Assembly: GCA_030248225.1 (NCBI GenBank)
Contig: JASANE010017438.1
Span: forward strand, 1 to 64,000
DNA length: 64,000 nucleotides
Direction: 5' to 3'
From: Trileptium ribeirensis
Lineage: Eukaryota; Nematoda; Enoplea; Enoplida; Thoracostomopsidae
The stretch's first letter is position 1. The number at the start of each line of letters is the position of its first letter. Both the position numbers and the translations under genes were made by a program. Below are positions 49,501 to 55,631 of this stretch, in pieces. The notes below the pieces were generated by a model. That model did not search any database, was not told the origin of the DNA, and saw only the letters and a program-made list of their open reading frames with translations.

Positions 49501-51495
49501 CTCTTATAGCTGGTTATAAAATACAATAGTTTCGTGCAGCTAGTCGAAAGAAACAAAAATGTTGGTCAGTTTGATATGCGTGGGCCCCATTCTGTTTGAT
49601 ATTGGTACCCCATCTAGTTTGACATTGGTGCCACCCTCCAGATTGGTATTGGTGGCCCCCTCCAGTTTGATATTGGCGCCCCATCCAATGACAAAACCGA
49701 CCGGTTTTTGCACGCATTTTTCTGTGAAAGCTGTATCAGTGCGAACAGTGTTCTATTGTAAAAATGTGTCCGACGTTGAAATAAAGAATGCTAATAATAA
49801 TAAACTGTTAATATAATTAAAAAATAAGTGTTGTTCCAAACTATTCGAAATGTAATTGAAAAAGCTTGTTTTTGCCGAAATTGTTTGATGTTCTCTCGAA
49901 ATCGATTTTTCGAAACCTGAGTTATTTCGGTTCTTTTTTATTACCCCCCACCAGCATGCGTTTGCCCAAAAAATGGTCAGATTTTGGAAATTTTGTATTT
50001 TTATGATCCTCGAGACCTCCCCTACATTTCGACCAAAAAATTGAATTTTTTAAATTTTAGATTCTTTTGGGTAAAACGGTCCCCTCTTGGGAATCCAAAA
50101 TTTTTTCTTAAAAATTTGATTTTTTTACCCACCATTGAACGCGGCTTGATGAGCTGAATCGAATGGTGATATTTTTAACGGGATCCATAACCACATCCTA
50201 AGTTGTGGCCAAAAATATCGGAGGCTGAGAGGCTCAGCAATTGAACAGTTTTTGGCCATAACTTAGGATGCTTTTATCGGATTCCGTTATAAATAGCACC
50301 ACCAGACTCGTCAAGCCGTGTCGAATGATGGATAAAAATCTAATTTTTTAAGAAACAAAATTTTTGGGTTCTCAAGGGGGGACCCTAGTTACCCGAAAAA
50401 ATCTAAAATTTTAAAAATTCAATTTTTTGGTCGAAATGATCAGGGGAGGTCTCGAGGATCAAAAATACCAAAATTTGCAAAATCTGACCATTTTTGCGCA
50501 AATGCGGGCTGGGGGATCATGGAAAAGAACAGTTATTTCTTACAAGGAGGTTACGTACTTTGTAACAACTAAAGAACATAAAATAGCAATAACATACATT
50601 TCGTCATGCACCAATTCGCCGAGTTCAAGTTCTGAAAATAAATATAACAAAATTTAACAATAGGCAGTGTTAGACTGCACCTCAAAGTAGCACTGTTTAC
50701 TTTACTGAATTCTAATGGTATGCTTTGTCAAAATTGCACCGTATGGATCATATACTATATACTTTTAAGTTAAGATCGAACAAGGTCGTAATAATTTCCA
50801 AATTTAAGCTACATATGTTATTAATTAAAAATGATACTTCAAACGTAATCAAGATACAACAATAAACCGCCAAACATAGACTAGATTTTGCTGTAATATG
50901 TAAAATCTACCGTTTTTGTCGTCATTGTTGACTCCTTTTTGAAAGGATATTAAAGCACAAATTTCAGTGAGGTCGTGTCTTAGATGCAATATAAAGTACC
51001 CACCAGAAATTACTGCTGCTCGAAGCACGTTATATCATTGCTGGAGCGATGTTAGCACACTTACCAGTGTACTACTTTAGTTAACCATTCTTGTAGCATT
51101 TACACGTAGCTAACAAATTGCAAAAACACAACGAACACTTATTTTCAAGGTTACCTCGCCACCGTAATACAAACGGTATTATCTTCCCATGAACATGGAA
51201 GCACGGCTAAATGCCATTTCTGGCTGAAAGGTAGGGTATCGCTGTCCAAAACAGTACACAACACTTAGTAGTAATCAAGCAACATCGTATTATATCAAAA
51301 AATCCAGTTTTCAACGAGGTATTGTGGGAGACGATAACACTTTTTGTGGTATATGGCAAATACATAAAAGTATTGTGTGATATCTAATAATTATTCTAAA
51401 ACACAAGCTCCAACAAACAGCTCACCTTCTGATGCAGATTTGAACTCTTCAGTCACATCCTTCCATTTGTAACCATTCGGTCCTGCATTCTCCAT
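25411..51495 (-). CDS. NAA35: NAA35 (MAK10), NatC N-terminal acetyltransferase auxiliary subunit; 5' half of the gene, split into exons
   Basis: NAA35 scaffolds the cytosolic NatC complex with catalytic NAA30 and small NAA38. The complex acetylates the N-termini of proteins starting with Met followed by a hydrophobic residue. Seven minus-strand exons spell the family in the correct order. They begin with KWKDVTEEFK, followed by the hallmark MSAIELMDPKMDAGM, then NFEQAL, then TWVDGHSLAQTAFICLYLHE, then DFQTSN and an IGMLREVEEEI block. Two later exons cover the region before the conserved FEPLVNQ block of known members. Exon junctions have AG/GT borders and compatible phases. Missing from my reading are a very short exon after the first (an ELKLGELLHD-like segment, expected length 1 mod 3), an exon group between 39172 and 29759, and everything C-terminal of about residue 300. 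Introns of up to about 9 kb are full of repeats. The gene identity is very secure; exact exon borders are predictions. Confidence 0.93.
25620..25890. repeat. GC-rich dispersed repeat, probably a MITE remnant
   Basis: G/C-rich blocks (CCCCGAAGGGACACC, GGGGGGCGGGAC, CCTCCCCCCGCG) and GGCTTCTCC words resemble the edges of the other short elements. The overlapping open frames on both strands come from the low stop density of GC-rich DNA. Confidence 0.4.
26105..26400. repeat. AT-core dispersed repeat, probably a MITE remnant
   Basis: C-rich edges (CAAAGCCCCCAAG and CTGGTCCCCGGGG) flank a core of repeated AATTTTTGCAA and AATTTTC words, as at 10780-10850 and 27960-28090. It has no coding capacity. 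Confidence 0.45.
26401..27740. other. Intronic stretch without recognised gene
   Basis: Lies inside the NAA35 intron between the exons at 25.4 and 29.7 kb. A CAACAACAA-rich low-complexity patch is at about 27110-27200. The stretch 27200-27620 is less AT-rich and stop-poor on the plus strand, and could be an old transposon fragment that I cannot name. Confidence 0.4.
27741..27860. repeat. 60-bp tandem duplication spanning a hAT-like terminus
   Basis: Two consecutive 60-base units begin GTAGATATAACCTARTATAA and run through TTTGATAT into a CAGKGGYGYCGCAAC end. The first unit therefore carries a second, solitary element terminus (CAGTGGTGCCGCAAC). Confidence 0.85.
27836..28194. mobile_element. 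hAT-like MITE (359 bp) with CAGTGGCGTCGC ends and 8-bp target duplication
   Basis: The left end reads CAGGGGCGTCGC. The right end, reverse-complemented, reads CAGTGGCGTCGCC. The flanks TTTGATAT and TCTGATAT are an 8-bp direct repeat with one mismatch. CAG-starting termini and 8-bp duplications are typical of the hAT superfamily. The interior has AT-rich TTTTTACC runs and no transposase. Confidence 0.88.
28439..28746 (+). other. Unrecognised stop-poor stretch, two overlapping frames
   Basis: A short frame starting MSQQCDICSLKN (a CxxC pair) ends after about 28 codons. A second frame of 89 codons then runs to TAA and includes KPELEGAKANKLILRDL. The pair could be one broken coding region with a frameshift near 28500. 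It lies in a NAA35 intron, in the opposite orientation, so a transposon-derived fragment is more likely than a host gene. I cannot assign a family. Confidence 0.3.
29150..29540. repeat. Dispersed short element with TACTGGGGG / AGAAGCCAGCTTACAGTA ends
   Basis: Imperfect inverted edges and internal CTCCGTTGAATTGGAG and GGCAAAGGTTGATAAACC blocks with an AT-rich core resemble the other MITE-like pieces. The minus-strand frame through it is a by-product. Confidence 0.4.
29712..29759 (-). CDS. NAA35: Probable NAA35 micro-exon, 16 codons
   Basis: A TTGTTTCCAG acceptor and an AAG/GTACTA donor bound 48 bases encoding AAADLCANEPNEDAKK. The AADL core fits the QAADLL position of vertebrate NAA35. The rest would be a lineage-specific insertion. 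Phase 0 at both ends agrees with the neighbouring exon. Evidence is weaker than for the upstream exons. Confidence 0.6.
30113..30448 (+). pseudogene. Non-LTR retrotransposon (LINE) reverse transcriptase, 3'-end fragment
   Basis: The C-terminal part carries the conserved end of LINE ORF2 proteins: a PSLW block, then SSQLETAFELKNKLKTHLFH just before the stop. A one-base frame slip near 30345 disrupts the usual PSLWNxLP motif, because the alternative frame there reads NDLPLDLRSS. Only the last about 110 residues remain. It is consistent with a 5'-truncated insertion, in the opposite orientation to NAA35. Confidence 0.75.
30850..33840. other. NAA35 intron, no gene or repeat recognised
   Basis: Stop-rich on both strands with slightly higher GC than the neighbouring AT-rich repeats. 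The expected NAA35 exon group between the exons at 39.2 and 29.7 kb should lie somewhere in the 29.8-39.1 kb interval, but I could not find it. Confidence 0.45.
33847..33897. other. Nested stem-loop
   Basis: Three successive pairings are nested: TGCAGC (33847-33852) with GCTGCA (33892-33897), GCCGT (33854-33858) with ACGGC (33881-33885), and CGGAGA (33863-33868) with TCTCCG (33875-33880), around a TTCGAG loop. The inner stem with its TTCGAG loop resembles a tRNA T-arm, but the rest of a tRNA is absent. Confidence 0.6.
34200..34612. repeat. Tandem repeat with about 162-bp unit, 2.5 copies
   Basis: GGTCGTCGGGTTTGTGATTCC-type words recur at about 34240, 34402 and 34564. They are accompanied by CTACGAAGAAAYGGC, GAGTTTCARCMRAATTCC and GAGAATCTKAAAATATTTCA in each unit. 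It is intronic and non-coding. Confidence 0.85.
34620..37380. other. NAA35 intron, no gene recognised
   Basis: Contains scattered TTAATATTAA words (35870-36460) and a GC-rich patch (36500-36930). Open frames on both strands lack recognisable motifs. Confidence 0.45.
37387..37428. other. Two adjacent hairpins, one with a TTCG loop
   Basis: AGTCCTCA and TGAGGACT form a perfect 8-bp stem closed by TTCG. Two bases later, CGTGACGGGTACCTGTCACG is a 20-base palindrome with a single mismatched pair. A role as structured RNA is possible, but there is no other evidence for one. Confidence 0.6.
37690..38260. repeat. Irregular repeat array with GCCTTTATGGCC core
   Basis: A core like TGCCTTTATGGCC appears five times (about 37752, 37875, 38068, 38152 and 38221), separated by AT-rich ATGGTACAATA-type filler. 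Spacing varies from 70 to about 190 bases, so this is an old, eroded array or dispersed motif cluster. Confidence 0.6.
38619..38830. repeat. Minisatellite with about 46-bp unit, 4-5 copies
   Basis: Successive units carry TGGCCATTACACTATGGCCA followed by GGATTATTGG and an AAATGT tail. Each unit contains a short internal inverted pair, TGGCCAT/ATGGCCA. The last unit is diverged. It is intronic in NAA35. Confidence 0.85.
39015..39085 (-). ncRNA. tRNA-like relic (tRNA pseudogene or SINE head)
   Basis: The minus strand reads GTAGCTCAGCGGTTAGATC, a good A-box/D-arm. The stem GCTC pairs with GAGC across the loop, and GGTTCTTCGG lies about 45 bases downstream in place of a B box. The acceptor and anticodon stems do not form, so it is not a working tRNA gene. 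It lies about 90 bases past an NAA35 exon, within the intron. Confidence 0.4.
39172..39282 (-). CDS. NAA35: NAA35 exon with IGMLREVEEEI
   Basis: 111 bases, 37 codons, phase 0 on both sides. It begins EDFQTSNIGITLA right after the acceptor ACAATTTCAG and continues to IGMLREVEEEISRRIR. It corresponds to the segment of NAA35 just before a charged, variable linker. The donor is CAGG/GTCAGT, with CAG/GGTCAG as an alternative. Confidence 0.92.
39500..39970. repeat. Satellite-like 175-185 bp family, intronic copies
   Basis: GGATTCAAGATAACCAAATCG, GAAATCGGGTTCATTGACCC and AAACCATCGTATCCAACGTG match the family at 12.3-12.7 kb and in the palindrome arms. It ends with AATCGCTATTTCTGGCAAA, similar to the end of the 12.7-kb copy. 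Confidence 0.7.
40545..40712 (-). CDS. NAA35: NAA35 exon with TWVDGHSLAQT motif
   Basis: 168 bases, 56 codons, phase 0 on both sides. It contains TWVDGHSLAQTAFICLYLHE, then a DDPILKGFA block and YVARDIV, matching family members throughout. The acceptor is ATTTAAG (weak polypyrimidine tract). The donor is GAAGAT/GTAAAT. Confidence 0.93.
41985..42059 (-). CDS. NAA35: NAA35 exon, 25 codons
   Basis: Bounded by a TTTTACAG acceptor and a TTC/GTAAGT donor, phase 0 on both sides, 75 bases. It encodes a segment starting EGLIKSSNFSSKELVSICDA, equivalent to the DGTIKIKDLTLPELIGIMDT region of vertebrate NAA35. It joins in frame to the next exon, which begins ITWVDGHSLAQ. Confidence 0.9.
42060..43080. 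other. NAA35 intron, no gene or repeat recognised
   Basis: AT-rich sequence without a supported feature on either strand. Confidence 0.5.
43084..43505 (-). pseudogene. LINE (CR1/RTE-like) endonuclease-to-RT linker fragment
   Basis: Reading on the minus strand, the first part carries RGACIGSDHHMVI, the GSDHH catalytic signature at the C-terminal end of the apurinic-type endonuclease domain. It is followed, after stops and frame changes, by a 70-codon frame with DYRKAAVAERD and RWWDEKVEIIKL, typical of the linker before the reverse transcriptase. At least two disruptions are present, and the RT domain itself is missing. It lies in a NAA35 intron in the sense orientation. Confidence 0.8.
44161..44263 (-). 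CDS. NAA35: NAA35 exon with MSAIELMDPKMDAGM signature
   Basis: The acceptor is TTTTTAG followed by one base that completes a codon, then FSLYEAMSAIELMDPKMDAGM and NFEQALS. This is the most conserved N-terminal signature of MAK10/NAA35 proteins. The donor is AGT/GTTAGT in phase 0. The reading frame stays open past this donor for some codons, but family conservation stops at it. The phase-2 entry requires an undetected short exon between this and exon 1. Confidence 0.92.
44490..45335. repeat. Dispersed repeat family with GTGTATTTYGGGTCT core, copy cluster 3
   Basis: Contains GTTTTCGTGTATTTCGGGTC, CCCAACCCTGCACCGTAGGT, a second core at about 44700-44760, and a terminal GCTCGTTTCACTCACTATTC. These are the same as the clusters at 18.3 and 19.0 kb. 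A perfect hairpin is embedded in it (44648-44702). Confidence 0.75.
44648..44702. other. Perfect 25-bp-arm hairpin
   Basis: The arm beginning AGCAATATCTCCGTAACCAC (44648-44672) is followed by TATTG and then its exact reverse complement (44678-44702). Neither flank continues the pairing. The arm sequence belongs to the surrounding repeat family, so a local inverted duplication of a repeat segment formed it. Confidence 0.95.
45340..45745. repeat. GAGCC/GGCTC-rich dispersed repeat
   Basis: GGCTCGG, GGAGCCGA, GAGCCGAG and CGGCTCTT words recur at both ends and in the middle, and similar words appear at 51890-52280. I infer a degraded non-autonomous DNA transposon. The plus and minus frames here have no recognisable domain. 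Confidence 0.4.
46373..46705. repeat. 21-bp minisatellite, left arm of foldback element
   Basis: About 14-15 units close to CCAGTTTGATATTGGTGCCC plus one or two C. Because the unit is a multiple of three, one minus-strand frame stays open for 128 codons with a repeating HQYQTGG or TNIKLE pattern. There is no support for it being translated. Confidence 0.93.
47390..47713. mobile_element. MITE, family with CTRGRCTCTCCA ends (copy 2)
   Basis: CTGGGCTCTCCA on the left and TGGAAAGCCCAG on the right are flanked by TATAT on both sides, again a 5-bp duplication. The left flank is a TA microsatellite, which makes this duplication less decisive than that of copy 1. The interior shares GGTTTTGACGGAGAGAAAAA and GCCAGGGGGCATG blocks with copy 1, in the opposite orientation. 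Confidence 0.85.
48658..48890. repeat. 21-bp minisatellite, right arm of foldback element, inverted
   Basis: About nine to ten units of the reverse complement (GGGGGCACCAATATCAAACT), including an exact-looking tandem pair of a longer higher-order unit at about 48765-48845. Confidence 0.93.
49190..49558. repeat. Tandem repeat of about 33-bp unit
   Basis: About eleven diverged units contain GTCTCTTA followed by AGCTGTNTGTAAGAGA. GTCTCTTA and TAAGAGAC are themselves complementary, so each unit can fold. It begins at the right end of the foldback element. Confidence 0.8.
49565..49692. repeat. 21-bp minisatellite, additional array outside the foldback element
   Basis: Five to six units of the CCAGTTTGATATTGGTGCCC family in left-arm orientation, followed by GCACGCATTTTTCTGTGAAA, a diverged version of the element's terminus. 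It may be the eroded arm of a second foldback copy. Confidence 0.8.
49929..50531. mobile_element. Hairpin MITE (603 bp) with perfect 8-bp target duplication
   Basis: The whole element is an imperfect palindrome centred near 50232. Segments such as AAAATGGTCAGATTTTG, GATCCTCGAGACCTCCCC and AATTGAATTTTTTAAA on the left have mirrored counterparts on the right. It is flanked by GTTATTTC at 49921-49928 and 50532-50539. An 8-bp duplication is typical of hAT and P-type elements. No coding region is present. Confidence 0.88.
50544..51425. other. NAA35 first-intron segment, no further feature
   Basis: AT-rich sequence. The short exon expected between the first and second identified NAA35 exons was looked for here and further left and was not found. 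Confidence 0.5.
51426..51495 (-). CDS. NAA35: NAA35 coding exon 1 (start codon to KSASE)
   Basis: The ATG at 51493-51495 has a purine at -3 and G at +4, and is the first Met after an in-frame TGA about 75 bases upstream. It encodes 23 residues including KWKDVTEEFK, equivalent to the NWVDITQDFE segment of vertebrate NAA35. The donor reads GAAG/GTGAGC and leaves phase 1. Confidence 0.88.
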
Positions 51496-51884
51496 ATCAT
51501 CGCCTGAGTTCTTGTCACAGCAAGTGCAACACAACGGACCACAAACTGCTTGTTGCAACGTATTGATGGGTCACTAGTGATGGTTTCAGTATATTTTACG
51601 CATATATATCGGACGTCAAACTTGATCAAATGGTCGAAGCAGTGTAATGATTGATAACAATATTGAGTAAACAGCAAGTTTCGCTTATCACACAAAATTA
51701 AATCTATATGTTTGTGCTAAGAGGAATCTGCACTTGGTCTCTAAACTTTATAGTAACTATAATCGAGTTGACTAAATAACTTCGTTCAGTAAACTGGGCA
51801 CGACTGCTGCCGCTGACCGGTACATTTACTAATACCGCGTTAAATCACATATGTAGTACATGTGCGAATTTTTGCCAGCATCTC

Positions 51885-52285
51885 GAAACAGTCGACGCCC
51901 GATTACAAACAGAGGTGGCCGAAACGCAACAGGTCCGGGAAGATCCGATTTCACACGAGGCGGGTCGGATCAAGAAATCCCGGTCCATTCTGACGCTAAT
52001 CGAAAATTGAACGAATATCACACATTTAAAGAACTTGGAGTCAGTTTTAAGAATTCTTGTAATGCTCATATCATAATTTTCATATCTAAATATTGCCTTC
52101 ATCCATTACATCAAGCGTACCGACATCACGTTACAAACGAGCCGGACCGGAATGTGCCGAAATTTTGTAATTCGGACCGAATCCGATTTGCAAAAAACAG
52201 AGCCGAAATTATGCAACCGCAGGCCGGCTCTACCAGAGTTTTCAGCGTCCCGGGCCGAAAAATTCTGGTTCCGCTTCACCTCTTA
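51885..52285. repeat. CCGGACC/GGTCCGG-rich dispersed repeat
   Basis: Words such as GGGTCGGATC, GAGCCGGACCGG, TCGGACCGAATCCG and GGCCGGCTC recur on a background of AT-rich DNA. The plus-strand frame of 145 codons spanning it has no recognisable domain, and similar composition at 45.3-45.7 kb suggests a transposon remnant. It lies upstream of NAA35. Confidence 0.35.
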
Positions 52286-52387
52286 TATAATATGTAGCTA
52301 CGAACACAACAAAGAAATCCGCCAACACTTTTGTTTGGCCGCAAAATATCTAATATTAAAATTAGGAGAAATCCACATATATGAATA

Positions 52388-52434
52388 GCGCGGATATCGA
52401 TAAACCAGCGCGGATATCGATAAACCAGCGCGGA
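52388..52434. promoter_or_regulatory. Tandem 20-bp repeat with two TATCGATA (DRE-like) motifs
   Basis: Two exact copies and a partial third of GCGCGGATATCGATAAACCA. TATCGATA (52395-52402 and 52415-52422) is the DNA replication-related element bound by DREF, which in insects marks housekeeping promoters. It lies about 0.9 kb upstream of the NAA35 start codon, so it could be a distal promoter element. Whether DREF exists in this species is unknown. Confidence 0.45.
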
Positions 52435-53848
52435 AAGGGAAGACAATATCCGTAATATAAGCGTCAATAATTACACCAACCTAAAGTACGTGGTGTAAAA
52501 TGATCCATCATATGGTGAAAAAGTGAAGTTGAGCATACCATTCTGGAATGTTTCTTGAATCGACTAGAATGTTTATGCGTTGACAGCACTTTCACGTCGC
52601 AGGTGGTAAACCTTAACGGACACACATGTGTTAAATAAATATTGACTTAACGAGATTTGAAGTATGAATACTCAGTAGCGAATATACAGTTTTTTTTAAA
52701 TCTCGAAGTCGGAATTCAATCCAGTCGCGCATTCCAACATGATGCGTCCGTTTGGCTTTTACTTGCTCTGGGTAAACCACTGAGAGGAACGACACTGATG
52801 ATCGAATTCTTAAGGAAAACAAAATAATAACAATAGCACGCTGCGTAAGGAAATGAGCTCACACTCCACCTATCAACTGTATTCTGCTGCTGCAGAGCAC
52901 CCTCACTGTGTGAAGTGATTAAGAATCTAAGACATTTTGCACTTAGTAATGTTAGAAGCTCAAAACTTGTCACAATTAAAGACTGCTACACGAAATAAAA
53001 AACAGACACAGTTTATTTAGAAAACTTAACGAATAACACCCTAACACAGTTCAATTCTACGGTAACAAAAATCACGGTCGTGTTCCTAATAAATGGCTGA
53101 TAACAATTTATGCCAATTCCCTCAACATGCCACTTACATATGTCCTACGATCGTCACGAAGCGTGATTACTTTTCCAACTACTATTACCAGATGGCATGG
53201 AAACAGGGGTGCTATAATGTTATGGATCGACAAATTCTGGTATCATTCGACTCAGATCGACGAGTTCAGAAAATATTATTTTCGCCGATATCTATGGCAC
53301 ATTTTTAAAACGATTCGGCAAGACCATCGGACACCATGTAAAATTAAACATTTACGATCCGGTATGTTATTGAAACACGGCTAAAACTGCTGTTTATATG
53401 AGTAATATTTTAAACTGTTTGCTTATGTACTACACTTGTCAAGCCACGGCCACTGCTCAATGCATGGTATATACTAAACATTATGTAACCTATGTTTGAC
53501 ATTTCACAAACAATTTCCAACAAACTTTTGTTCCAAGAAGTTTAATAGAGACATGAACCTTAAAATTACTTAACTATGAGTATATACAGAGTAAACACGA
53601 GCTTATAGACCTGAAAGTATATAAGCAAACATTGTCATCTAAATCTTGTACGTCATATTAGGCTACAATTTATCCTCAAAAAGTTGATTAATGGGTGCGA
53701 CCCAAGCATTGAAAAATATGTATGTACTGCACTACATGTGAACATAAGATATTAAATATAACAAAGAAACATAATTAAGTGAACTTCTAACACTGACAGT
53801 GAGCCTGTATATATAAACTGAACGGAGAGTGTCCAGATAATGTAAAAG
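52435..53848. other. Upstream of NAA35, no gene recognised
   Basis: AT-rich sequence with short open frames on both strands. A non-coding first exon of NAA35 could lie here but cannot be identified by reading alone. Confidence 0.45.
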
Positions 53849-54376
53849 GATTGTGACATAAAAAGTTCCCTAAGGGTAGGGGAACCGAGTGAGGTTGGCG
53901 GAACCCATTTAGGCGGGATCTCAGGCACATGCACTTACGGGCGCGTAGAGCTTCCTTCTTATGCTCCACCACACGAATGGGGGGGACCCTGCGATTTGAA
54001 TTTGGCCCTATACACCTCGACTGCTCATTTTCTCCGAGCGCACTAACTTATATAATATGTCTTCTATATACTCACTTTCCATAACTACAAGGCATGCGTG
54101 CACGGAACGGTCTCGCCGAAACCTAACTCTGTAAGAAATGTTCATGCATCATACATTGTATATTATGATATTGGACATATTTATAGCCCTTTCATTAAGT
54201 GTGCGCAGCGGGATGACCTTTGGGCACCGAAATCGCCTAGACAAACCGAATGATGAAGATCCTGATCACTCTCCCCAGCTCATCCGAATGGGTACCCGTT
54301 CTCTCAGAAAAACACTGTTATAAACACACTATATTTGCACGCATTTCAACTTAGGAATGGACCGGATACTTGCAAA

Positions 54377-54583
54377 ATTGTTGGCTTCAGAACAAAATTT
54401 TAGTGCAAATTTTGATCAAATTTTTTGTACTTTGGACCGATTGGAAACAAAAAATCTTCCAAAACGCAATGAACCGGGGGAGCAAAAAATTTTGCCAGGG
54501 GGCATGAACCGGAGGGCATCTGTTCTGAACCAGGGGGAACGGAAAAATGCCAGGCCCCCCACCCAAAAATTTGGAGAGTCCAG
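54377..54583. mobile_element. MITE, family with CTRGRCTCTCCA ends (copy 3, truncated)
   Basis: The right terminus TTTGGAGAGTCCAG and the internal TTTTGCCAGGGGGCATGAAC and GGACCGATTGGAAACAAAAA blocks match copies 1 and 2. The left half is missing, and the break coincides with the inner edge of the left inverted-repeat arm. Confidence 0.8.
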
Positions 54584-54617
54584 TATTGAGCATGCCTAAG
54601 CCGTATATAAAAAACTC

Positions 54618-55016
54618 TTGATGCTCTGTATGCAACAACATTTTGAATGTTCACCTACATATTCTTTCCGCGTATATGAGCACCCAAATAAGCCTTACTT
54701 GCCGTGCTGCAATTATCCTAGTGAACAATCATTTCTAAAGCTTCCTGCATCCATACCAGTATACATTAGATCGTCCGAAGAGACTGTAGGGATTGTTAGA
54801 AATAAAGATGATTCAGATGAGATGTTCTGGCTGCGCAGTTATGATGTAAAAGCAAAACGCGAAGGCTGCAATATACGAGCATTATCTACTAACAAAAATG
54901 ACGAAATCATTTATACAGTAGCTTCAAGAGAGTGCTTAACGAAGTTACGGCCTTGCACGTATAAAAACTATACCCTTGGTTATTTTCCAACTTCGATAAA
55001 TGCATCAACTGATTAA
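54618..55016 (+). CDS. Unrecognised 132-residue ORF inside an inverted-repeat element
   Basis: An uninterrupted frame from the first ATG to TAA, long for this stop-rich region, lying entirely between the two arms. A TATATAAAAAA box is at about 54604-54614, close to the start, with Met codons at residues 1, 2 and 5. The protein begins with a Cys- and aromatic-rich stretch. It continues through a Pro/Ser region (YPSEQSFLKLPASIP), an acidic patch (RNKDDSDEMFW) and a final stretch with two Cys (ECLTKLRPCTYKNY). It has no hydrophobic membrane segment. No family is recognised. The intact frame and protected position suggest it may be the element's own gene or a captured exon. Confidence 0.45.
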   Translation: MMLCMQQHFECSPTYSFRVYEHPNKPYLPCCNYPSEQSFLKLPASIPVYIRSSEETVGIVRNKDDSDEMFWLRSYDVKAKREGCNIRALSTNKNDEIIYTVASRECLTKLRPCTYKNYTLGYFPTSINASTD

Positions 55017-55631
55017 TAAGAAAAATGTATATTTATGGTCACGCTCCACACACGTTATGTGCAGGCATGATTTTGCATAATGAGGAGCAACAGCCCAATT
55101 TGCAAGTATCCGGTCCATTCCTAAGTTGAAATGCGTGCAATAATATAGTGTGTTTATAACAGTGTTTTTCTGAGAGAACGGGTACCCATTCGGATGAGCT
55201 GGGGAGAGTGATCAGGACTCTTTCACTATTCGGTTTTTGTCTAGGCGATTTCGGTGCCCAAAGGCTATCCCGCTGCGCACACTTAATGAAAGGGCTATAA
55301 ATATGTCCAATATCATAATATACAATGTATGATGCATGAACATTTCTTACAGAGTTAGGTTTCGGCGAGACCGTTCCGTGCACGCATGCCTTGTAGTTAT
55401 GGAAAGTGAGTATATATAGTACATATTATATAAGTTAGTGCGCTCGGAGAAAATGAGCAGTCGAGGTGTATAGGGCCAAATTCAAATCGCAGGGTCCCCC
55501 CATTCGTGTGGTGGAGCATAAGAAGGAAGCTCTACGCGCCCGTAAGTGCATGTGCCTGAGATCCCGCCTAAATGGGTTCCGCCAACCTCGACTGGTTCCC
55601 CTACCCTTAGGGAACTTTTTATGTCACAATC

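Larger units (their letters stand above)
53849..55631. mobile_element. Inverted-repeat element with 0.53-kb arms enclosing an ORF
   Basis: The left arm 53849-54376 and right arm 55099-55631 are reverse complements at high identity, with outer ends GATTGTGACATAAAAAG and CTTTTTATGTCACAATC. Landmarks mirrored in both arms include GGAGCATAAGAAGGAAGCTC, GGAACGGTCTCGCCGAAACC and ACCCGTTCTCTCAGAAAAAC. The 0.72-kb centre holds a truncated MITE (54377-54583) and a 132-codon ORF. No target duplication is visible at the outer ends. The arms are less AT-rich than most of the window. Each arm also keeps an open frame with VEHKKEALRARKCMCLRSRL, which could be fortuitous. Confidence 0.85.

Noticed and set aside
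46370..49700. Possible CRISPR-like array
   Set aside because: The 21-bp units are contiguous without unique spacers, and the DNA is eukaryotic. It is a minisatellite.
51860..52297. 145-codon plus-strand frame upstream of NAA35
   Set aside because: GC-rich repeat words such as CCGGACC explain the low stop density. No motif was recognised, and similar composition occurs in another presumed transposon remnant.
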